Assembly: GCA_016197205.1 (NCBI GenBank)
Contig: JACPWG010000160.1
Location: forward strand, 1-38,458
Source of the DNA: Planctomycetota bacterium
GTDB lineage: Bacteria > Planctomycetota > MHYJ01 > WSZJ01 > JACPWG01
Direction of reading: 5' to 3'
DNA length: 38,458 nt
A program made the position numbers and the translations under genes. Of the stretch, positions 32,758 through 38,458 are shown one piece after another. The notes beneath the pieces were generated by a model. That model did not search any database, had not been told where the DNA came from, and saw nothing but the letters and a program-made list of their open reading frames with translations. Numbering within the stretch: the stretch's first letter is position 1; every line of letters begins with the position of its first letter.

Positions 32758-33888
32758 CTACCCCAGCCCCAGGTCCTCGATCGACGCGGCGGTGAGGATC
32801 CGGTCCAGGAGCTCATCCAGGCGCGCGCTCTCCTGGAGCGCCTCGACTTTGGCTACGACCGGTCCCGGGAGTTCGCCGAACTTCGCACGCATCTGCCGAA
32901 GCAGCGTTTCCCGCTTCGCTGCGGCCTTGCCGATCTCCTTGCCGATCTCCTTGCCGATCTCTTTCCCGATCTCCTTCCCTGTCTTCTCACCGATTCTTCG
33001 TCCGAGTTCCTTCCCTTCCTCGATCAGTTCTTCGGCGTAGGTCTTGGCCATGACTTCGACCTCCTGGACGCGAGCCGCGTCCTTCAGACCCGACTTCACC
33101 ACCGACAACAGAGCGCTCTGCTCCGCCCGCGCGCGGCGGTGCTTGATGTACCCGACCACGAACCACACAAGACTCTTCCAGCGCTCCATCTCCCCCGCAC
33201 CCGCAAGCTCCTCCAAGTGCTCCAACGCTTCGCGCACGCTCGCGGCAAAGACCTCCGCGGGAGCATCATCCAAGCCGAAAAAGCGCAACAGCCAGCCCAA
33301 GGGGTCGCCGGAGGCCGTCAGGCGTTCTGGGTCACCACCCGAAACGTCAAGGACCACGGTGTCGTGCTCGGGCAGGTACTTCTCCAAGCCCGCCGGACAG
33401 TCGGTGAGGTCGCGGAGAGAACCGACCCCGGCCCAGCTACGCCGGCCGGTATAAACAACGATCGGCAGGACAAACGATAGCCGCACCTGACCTTCCGGCA
33501 CTCCGCGAGCGAGCTGCTCGTGCTGGTCCGACTCCCACAACCTCAGAATGTACTTGAGCAGCCGAAACGGGAGCAGCCGGTCGGGCACAGACTGGTGCTC
33601 GATCAGGACGTAAATCCAGACGTCCATCTCTTGCGGTCCGGCGCCGACGCGATACGGAACTCGCCGAATGACGTCCGTCTCGAGCTCGCGAAAGGACTCC
33701 AAGATGAACGTTCGCCGCACCGTCTCGGCTCTCGTGCAGTCTAGCCGTCCGGCGATCGCCGGATGGGCGATCCCGAGCAGCCCCCGGAGATTCGACCTCT
33801 GCTCCAACAGCCACTGAATCGACCGGTCGGGGAAGTCCCTCACCGGAGGCATGCCCGCAGGTCGAGACCCAACCTCGCGTTCGTCCAT
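32758..33888 (-). CDS. Rpn-family (PD-(D/E)xK) nuclease/transposase-like protein
   Basis: 376 residues from the ATG at 33888, which has GGGGAGAG 9 nt upstream. The family hallmark is a strand with E-X-Q, here WIYVLIEHQSVPD (Glu97, Gln99), following a conserved Asp at about 72, and then FRLLKYILRLWE. This is the variant PD-(D/E)xK site of the Rpn/YhgA-like (PDDEXK transposase) group, whose members cleave DNA and promote recombination. The C-terminal third is helical and contains a tandem EIGK repeat (about residues 297-320), encoded by 12-bp units near 32930-33000, then a DUF4351-like tail (RQMRAKFGELPGPVVAKVEAL). No inverted ends flank it. The 170-bp spacer on its left holds nothing recognisable. 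Confidence 0.82.
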   Translation of the reverse strand: MDEREVGSRPAGMPPVRDFPDRSIQWLLEQRSNLRGLLGIAHPAIAGRLDCTRAETVRRTFILESFRELETDVIRRVPYRVGAGPQEMDVWIYVLIEHQSVPDRLLPFRLLKYILRLWESDQHEQLARGVPEGQVRLSFVLPIVVYTGRRSWAGVGSLRDLTDCPAGLEKYLPEHDTVVLDVSGGDPERLTASGDPLGWLLRFFGLDDAPAEVFAASVREALEHLEELAGAGEMERWKSLVWFVVGYIKHRRARAEQSALLSVVKSGLKDAARVQEVEVMAKTYAEELIEEGKELGRRIGEKTGKEIGKEIGKEIGKEIGKAAAKRETLLRQMRAKFGELPGPVVAKVEALQESARLDELLDRILTAASIEDLGLG

Positions 33889-33988
33889 GCTCGAGTCTCT
33901 CCCCAGGCCCGCGATGCGGTGGCAAGACCGGATAGGGTTCAAACCGCGGCCAATTTCGCGTACGGCCGTCAACGAGGTCTTTCTTCGT

Positions 33989-34009
33989 GGGCACGGCACC
34001 GCCGTGCCC
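33989..34009. repeat. GGGCACGGC hairpin, copy 2
   Basis: Same 9-bp stem as at 19560, with loop ACC and the same CCTACC tail. It lies about 100 bp upstream of the Rpn gene in a 361-bp spacer (33889-34249) that otherwise shows no gene. Confidence 0.6.
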
Positions 34010-34249
34010 CCTACCGAAATCGCCCGAGCGCGGAGGATAACCCCGGCTTGAACCCTGCCCAGATCGGTTTCGCAAGCCAGTAGGCCCCATTCTATCGCCC
34101 AGGGGACCCAGAGGGCAAGTCCAACCCTGCGAGAGACCCTCGCGGTTGTTGGGGGGTAGGCCACTGGGGGGGAGCTGGGCCGATGGAACCGCCGCGGATT
34201 GTGGCGGGACTCCGGTCACACGGGAGGACGAGCGACCGGCGCGGCAAGA

Positions 34250-35299
34250 TCAAGCCGTAGGCGGCAGCAGCGACGTCGGCCTCGCTGCTGCGAGCGCCGT
34301 CTCCAGCCGGCGCAACAGCCGCAGCGGCGTGTCGGCGTCACCCGGCGACTCCTCGAGGCCGACGCGCGCCTGCAACCGGATCCGGCGGGCGCCACGGCCG
34401 GGAACCACCGGGGCCAGCTCGACCTTGCGGCGGATACGCGCGGCGACCTCTTCGGCGGACGCACGCGGGGCGCCGGGCAACAGCGCCGCCATGCACGCCC
34501 CCTCGTAGCGGGCCACGACGTCCGCGCGGCGGCACTGCTCGCGTACCAGGAAGGCGAGGTGGTGGAAGGCGGCGTCCGCGGCGGCCGCGCCGTGCAGGGC
34601 GGCCATGCCTTCGAAGCCGACGAGTTCGACGAGCAGGCACGAGACCGGCACGCGGAGGCGACGCGCACGCGCAAGCTCCGCGCGGAGCGATTCCAGAAAA
34701 AAAGAGCGCGGTTGAAGCCCCGTGGCAGCGTCGAGGACGAACCACTCGTCGATCGCGTTCAGGCGGCGGGCAAGGTCGAGCAGCCGGGACAGGTGCGCGC
34801 CGAACCTCTCCGCCCGGGTCCGCCACTCCGGCGTGAACCCCTCGCGCGGCTCGTTCAGGTTGAGCACGCCGACAATCCTGCCCTCGGCGACCAGCGGCAG
34901 GGCAAGCGACCCGTCGTCCTGGTACTTCGTCTTCCAATCGCCGGCGCCCGCATACGGGGACGCGGCGAAGGATTCCACCCGAACCGGGCGGCCGTCCAGC
35001 ACGACGTCCCCCATCAGCGTGCCGGCGGAGAAGGGCAGCACGAGGTCGGGCGGCAGGCGCCTGTGGTTGTGGAGGAGCGGGACGAACCGGGTTTCGTCGC
35101 GATCGAGGACGAAGACCGAGAACAGTCGCGTGCCCAGGATGCGCGGAAGCTCCTCACCCAGCGCGCGCAGGCGGTCGCGCGGCTCGAGGTAGCGCTCAAG
35201 ACCTTCGAGGAGCGCGACCTCCCAGGGCGCGACTTCAGTGGGACCAGCGGACGGCGGGTGCTCGGGCTTCGTGGTCTCGGCAATCGTGGAGGCTGACAT
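34250..35299 (-). CDS. GAF domain with degenerate GGDEF domain
   Basis: 349 residues; the ATG at 35299 has GGGGAG about 6-7 nt upstream. Residues 25-175 form a GAF domain (SVFVLDRDETRFVPLLHNH, LALPLVAEGRIVGVLNLNEP). Residues 185-340 follow the diguanylate-cyclase fold (DAATGLQPRSFFLESL, RADVVARYEGACMAALLPG, helix RIRRKVE). The signature R-G-G-D/E-E-F is replaced by RYEGAC (264-269), and the metal-binding D-x-D-x-F-K strand reads ELVGFEG, so catalysis and c-di-GMP synthesis are very unlikely. It may act as a GTP- or ligand-binding regulator through its GAF domain. No receiver or membrane segment is present. Single-gene unit. Confidence 0.8.
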   Translation of the reverse strand: MSASTIAETTKPEHPPSAGPTEVAPWEVALLEGLERYLEPRDRLRALGEELPRILGTRLFSVFVLDRDETRFVPLLHNHRRLPPDLVLPFSAGTLMGDVVLDGRPVRVESFAASPYAGAGDWKTKYQDDGSLALPLVAEGRIVGVLNLNEPREGFTPEWRTRAERFGAHLSRLLDLARRLNAIDEWFVLDAATGLQPRSFFLESLRAELARARRLRVPVSCLLVELVGFEGMAALHGAAAADAAFHHLAFLVREQCRRADVVARYEGACMAALLPGAPRASAEEVAARIRRKVELAPVVPGRGARRIRLQARVGLEESPGDADTPLRLLRRLETALAAARPTSLLPPTA

Positions 35300-35437
35300 G
35301 GGACACTCCCCTGTTCCCCTCTGCCTTCAGGCGCATGGTTCGAAGCAAGGTCCGAGTCCTATCCTCGTGCGCGGCCGACGAACCTTGGTTTGGGCGACTC
35401 ACGCGGTCACGATGGAACGAACGCCGCGTGCGAGTTC

Positions 35438-35492
35438 GCGCGGGCCGGAGGCCCGCGCCCCCAGGAGTCGTGCGCGAGCCGCGTCAACGCGG
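35438..35492. repeat. 55-bp palindromic repeat, copy 3
   Basis: The hairpin GCGCGGGCC-GGA-GGCCCGCGC at 35438-35458 has exactly the stem and loop of copy 1 at 14200, followed by the related tail CCCCAGGAGTCGTG and CGTCAACGCGG. It lies in the 408-bp spacer between the GAF/GGDEF gene and smc, beside the heptamer array at 35587. Confidence 0.65.
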
Positions 35493-35586
35493 TCGTTGCA
35501 GTGGGCGGCCGACGAGCCATCCCCGCAGCCCACCTGCGTCGCGCGCTGCGTCTGTCTGTGGCCCCTGACCGACCGACCTCGCGGCG

Positions 35587-35670
35587 CAATCAGCAATCAG
35601 CAATCAGCAATCAGCAATCAGCAATCAGCAATCAGCAATCAGCAATCAGCAATCAGCAATCAGCAATCAG
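35587..35670. repeat. Twelve perfect tandem copies of CAATCAG
   Basis: Twelve uninterrupted identical heptamers, followed by two or three CAAATCTC-like units to about 35700, just 3' of the smc stop codon (35708). There are no spacers, so this is not CRISPR. The absence of any mismatch means either very recent slippage or selection. The unit shares CAATC with the 15-bp array at the other end of the visible smc gene, which may be coincidence. Confidence 0.9.
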
Positions 35671-35707
35671 CAAATCTCAAATCTCCATTCTCAAATCCCC
35701 TCCCCCC

Positions 35708-38458
35708 TCACGCCGGCACGGCCTGCGCCTCGTCCACGAGCTTCACGGAGATCTTCTTCGAGACGCCCTTGTGCTCCTGCGTCACGCCGTAGATCACGCC
35801 GCTCGCGGCCATCGACTTCTTGTTGTGGGTGATGACGAGGAACTGCGTCTTCGAGACGAATTCCTTCACCAGGGCCGTGAAGCGGTCGATGTTCGACTCA
35901 TCGAGGGGGGCGTCCACCTCGTCCATGATGCAGAAGGGGCTCGGCTTCAGGAGGAAAATCCCCATCACGAGCGCAAGCGTGGTCAGGGCCTTCTCGCCGC
36001 CGGAAAGCAGGCTGATCGAGGTCGGCTCCTTGCCCGGCGGCTTGGCCAGGATCTCGATGCCGCTCTCCAGGATGTCGGGCGCCGCGGGGGCCGGGGCCGC
36101 GGGCGAGCCCGGCGCGGCCGCAGCCGCCATGGGATCCGCCGCGGGCGCGGCCTCCACCTGCTCGAGGATGATGTCCGCCTTGCCGCCGCCGAAGAGCTTC
36201 CGGAAGAGCATCGCGAAGTTCTCGCGGATCTTCTCCAGGGTCTCTTCGAATTTCTCCCGGCACTCGCGGTTGAGCTTGCGCATCAGGTCCTCGAGGGCCG
36301 CCTTCGACGACTCCAGGTCCTTCTGCTGGCCGGTCAGGAACTGGAAGCGCTCCTCGGCCTCCTTCAGCTCCTCGATGGCCGCGAGGTTTACGCCGCCGCC
36401 GATCGAGTCCAGCCGCCGCTTGAGCTCCTCGAGGGTCTGCGTCAGCTCCTCCCAATTGAGGTCCGGATCCTCAGGGGTGGACGCCAGCAGGGCCACAAGG
36501 TCCACGCCCAGCTCGTCCCGAACGCGACCGACGAGGTTCTCGAGGCGCGCCTGGTAGGCGACCTCTTCCTTCTCGACCTCGTGGCTCTCCCCGTCCAGGG
36601 CGGAGATCCGCGACTCCGCCTCCCGCTGCGCGCCCTTGCGCGCATCCGCGTCCCGCTGCGCGCCGTCCCTCGCCGACGCCGCCTCCAGCAGGCGCGAGCG
36701 CAGTCCGGAGGCCTCCGCTTCCAGTCGTGCAAGCTCCGCTTCCTTCGCCTCGATGTTCGCGCTCGTCTTGGCGATCCGCTCTTCGTTCGCGGCCAGGATC
36801 CCTTCGGTGGAGCGGACCGCTTCCTCGGTCTGGGCGATCTCGTGCCCGAGCGAGGAAAGCGTGGTTTCGTGGCTTGCCTTGCGCTCCCCGAACTGCAGGG
36901 TCCGCGCCTTCAGGTCGGCCACCTGCTGACCCAGCGTCTCCTTCTCGGACTGGGCCGAGCGGAGGTTCGACGTCAGGTCCTCGATTTCGTGGGTGAGGTC
37001 CTGCTCGTAGGCCTCGAGGTCCGCGATCAGCCGCCGGATCGCGTCCGCCTTCTTCGCGAAGTCCTCGAGCTGCCCGCCCAGTTGGACCAGCTCCAGACGA
37101 TTCACCTCGGTTTCCCTCGCCAGCCACGCCTTCCGTTTCGCGCGCGAAGACAGCTCCTTCTCGTTGTCCGTGAGGTCGCGCGACCGGACGTAGATGGCGT
37201 CCTGCAGGCTCTTGTCGCGCGTCGCCAGCTCGTCCAGTTCGCCCACGGTCGTGACCCGGCTGACCTCGGTTTCGGCCAGCTCCGCGCGAACCGACTCCAG
37301 CTCCTTCTCCAGCTCGCGCAGCTCGGCCTTGCGGGAAAGGATGCTGATCCCGCCCTCGGCGGGCCCGCCCGAGAGCGCGCCGTCGGCCTCGACCAGTTCG
37401 CCGCTCAGCGTGACGATCGGCTCGGGGAAGGCGCCGGTATCGCGTGCCGCAAGCGCCTTCTCGAGGTCATCCGCGACGGCGTAGCGGCCCAGCAGGAATT
37501 TCACGAGCGCTTCGTATTCCGGGGCCGTGCGAACGAACTGGGAGGCCGATGCGAAGAGGGGCCGGCGTGAGGCCGTCCCGCCTTCGGGCGGCGGGGCGAC
37601 GGTCGCGTCCGTGGCGCACTCCAGCTCCGGCACGGCGTCCCACCACCAGCCGCGGGAGGGCAGGGCCTCCGGGTCGATGGCGGGTGCGCGCCCCAGGCGA
37701 TCGGGGACAGGATCCGGCGCGACGTCCTCGGCGAAGGCCGCCACTGCGTCCGACCACCAGGTGGCCTCGAGGATCTCCCCCTCGGTCGCGGGGATCGCGA
37801 GCAGGGTGGGCCGCGGATCGGGTCCGGGCGCGGGCTCGACAGCGGCGGCGGCGTCCGCCCACCAATCGGCGGCGGGAACCGCGTCCTCCGCGGGCGGCAG
37901 CGGCGAACCCAGCTCCGGGGCGCGGACCTCGGGAACGGGACTGGGGACGGGGGCCAGGCGAGGGGTCTCCAGCGCCGCCACCCAGGCATCCAGCACTTCC
38001 GGGAGGATGGCGAGGACTTCGGCATCGACCGCGAGCGCGTGCTCCGCATGCGCGGGCTCGGGTGGATACCCCCGCTCGTCCAACGTGGATGCGAGGCGGG
38101 GGGCGGCCGCGGGCGCGGAGTACCAGAGCCGCAGGCGTGCGGCAGGCTCGGGCTCGGGCTCCACGACAGGCGGAGCGATGTGCTCCAATGCGCTTTCGGA
38201 TGCCGCGGCGATCGGTGCCGGCGCTGACAGTAGATCGGCAATCGGCGCTTCGGCAATCGGCGCTTCGGCAATCGGCGCTTCGGCAATCGGCGCTTCGGCA
38301 ATCGGCGCTTCGGCAATCGGCGCTTCGGCAATCGGCGCCTCGGCAATCGGCGCTTCGGCAATCGGCGCTTCGGCAATCGGCGCTTCGGCAATCGGCGCCT
38401 CGGCAATCGGCGCTTCGGCAATCGGCGCTTCGGCAATCGGCGCTTCGGCAATCGGCGC
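35708..38458 (-). CDS. smc: Chromosome segregation protein SMC, C-terminal part, with large hinge insertion (5' end outside window)
   Basis: 916 residues are visible; the frame is open to the window edge, so the apparent start at 38188 (a TTG) is internal. In order from the N-terminal side: at least 300 residues of Pro/Ala-rich insertion, the second half of the hinge (SQFVRTAPEYEALVKFLLGRYAVADDLEKAL to GALSGG), the returning coiled coil, and the ATPase head with signature LSGGEKALTTLAL, Walker B FCIMDEVDAPLDE and the ITHN H-loop. A second Ala/Pro insert of about 25 residues lies in the head after GGGKADIILEQV. SMC compacts and separates chromosomes with ScpA/ScpB; catalytic motifs are intact. 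The hinge insertion separates the two hinge halves and contains EAPIA pentapeptides and three WW-motifs, which I do not know from any SMC. Confidence 0.88.
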   Translation of the reverse strand, partial: APIAEAPIAEAPIAEAPIAEAPIAEAPIAEAPIAEAPIAEAPIAEAPIAEAPIAEAPIAEAPIAEAPIAEAPIADLLSAPAPIAAASESALEHIAPPVVEPEPEPAARLRLWYSAPAAAPRLASTLDERGYPPEPAHAEHALAVDAEVLAILPEVLDAWVAALETPRLAPVPSPVPEVRAPELGSPLPPAEDAVPAADWWADAAAAVEPAPGPDPRPTLLAIPATEGEILEATWWSDAVAAFAEDVAPDPVPDRLGRAPAIDPEALPSRGWWWDAVPELECATDATVAPPPEGGTASRRPLFASASQFVRTAPEYEALVKFLLGRYAVADDLEKALAARDTGAFPEPIVTLSGELVEADGALSGGPAEGGISILSRKAELRELEKELESVRAELAETEVSRVTTVGELDELATRDKSLQDAIYVRSRDLTDNEKELSSRAKRKAWLARETEVNRLELVQLGGQLEDFAKKADAIRRLIADLEAYEQDLTHEIEDLTSNLRSAQSEKETLGQQVADLKARTLQFGERKASHETTLSSLGHEIAQTEEAVRSTEGILAANEERIAKTSANIEAKEAELARLEAEASGLRSRLLEAASARDGAQRDADARKGAQREAESRISALDGESHEVEKEEVAYQARLENLVGRVRDELGVDLVALLASTPEDPDLNWEELTQTLEELKRRLDSIGGGVNLAAIEELKEAEERFQFLTGQQKDLESSKAALEDLMRKLNRECREKFEETLEKIRENFAMLFRKLFGGGKADIILEQVEAAPAADPMAAAAAPGSPAAPAPAAPDILESGIEILAKPPGKEPTSISLLSGGEKALTTLALVMGIFLLKPSPFCIMDEVDAPLDESNIDRFTALVKEFVSKTQFLVITHNKKSMAASGVIYGVTQEHKGVSKKISVKLVDEAQAVPA
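38237..38458. repeat. Fifteen tandem 15-bp units inside smc (EAPIA pentapeptides)
   Basis: GGCAATCGGCGCTTC is repeated fifteen times to the window edge, the last unit being cut. On the minus strand in the smc frame each unit reads E-A-P-I-A. The only variation is T to C in two units exactly 60 bp apart, synonymous (GAA to GAG) in the smc frame, which supports this as the coding frame. Other frames are open through the array merely because of its periodicity. Confidence 0.9.

Noticed and set aside
32758..33888. An insertion sequence
   Set aside because: Although Rpn proteins are called transposase-like, no inverted ends or target duplications flank this gene.
37501..38451. Minus-strand frame of repeated PKRRL units
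   Set aside because: Out of frame with smc; it is open only because 15-bp repeats are open in several frames. The silent substitutions support the EAPIA frame.
35587..38458. CRISPR arrays
   Set aside because: Both the CAATCAG tract and the 15-bp tract are contiguous repeats without spacers, and no cas genes are present.
1..38458. tRNA, rRNA or riboswitch genes
   Set aside because: None recognised by eye on either strand; a tRNAscan-SE and Rfam search would be needed to exclude small ones.

Overview
The window is GC-rich (roughly 70 % by eye) bacterial chromosome with long TPR proteins, four Hanks-type Ser/Thr kinases in 38 kb, many secreted proteins with planctomycete-style domains (PepSY-like, concanavalin/LamG-like, VCBS repeats, squalene-cyclase-like toroids) and intergenic spacers full of short palindromes. 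Taken together this suggests Planctomycetota, probably a poorly sampled lineage. The assignment is inference from gene content; there is no rRNA or tRNA in the window.

Layout. 1-184: tail of a secreted LamG-like protein. 185-667: a spacer holding a 348-bp terminal-inverted-repeat element. 668-6601: two divergent Ser/Thr kinases that share an N-terminal helical domain plus zinc ribbon. 6954-7842: a MntA/HepT toxin-antitoxin pair. 8004-11912: a membrane kinase whose sensor half is a near-perfect tandem array of 46-residue TPR variants. 12024-12470: an orphan AbrB antitoxin, a VapC remnant and a pair of inverted hairpins. 12541-14025: a secreted GH13 alpha-amylase. 14291-17561: chromate transporter plus a large redox protein. 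18046-21030: three secreted proteins (PepSY-like, LamG-like, TPR). 21221-26680: a same-strand run of glycyl-tRNA synthetase, an M2/M3 metallopeptidase, a zinc-ribbon alpha/beta hydrolase and a nuclease-like/class III cyclase fusion. 26690-27032: the second copy of the inverted-repeat element. 27042-32042: a mosaic kinase (kinase, membrane helix, TPR, VCBS, LamG-like, PDZ). 32186-35299: a HEAT fragment, an Rpn-type nuclease and a GAF/degenerate GGDEF protein. 35708-38458: the C-terminal two thirds of SMC, with a very unusual hinge insertion.

Most notable. (1) The redox protein at 14291-16246 would be called as two genes because of one in-frame TGA. That TGA sits exactly where the first cysteine of a thioredoxin active site belongs (W-U-G-N-C), and a hairpin with the spacing and apical-loop G of a bacterial SECIS follows it. 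I read it as a 651-residue selenoprotein fusing a peroxiredoxin-like domain, a selenocysteine thioredoxin domain and a terpene-cyclase-like toroid. (2) SMC carries at least 300 extra residues inside its hinge, made of EAPIA pentapeptides and three WWxDA-type motifs. (3) A protein fuses a PD-(D/E)xK-like domain to a class III cyclase that lacks the usual purine-selecting lysine. (4) A MITE-like family is present in two full copies and one solo end.

Working together: the kinases, cyclase and GAF/GGDEF protein point to a signalling-heavy cell; the secreted proteins point to carbohydrate use and envelope functions. There is little operon structure apart from chrA/selenoprotein, glyS/peptidase, hydrolase/cyclase and mntA/hepT.
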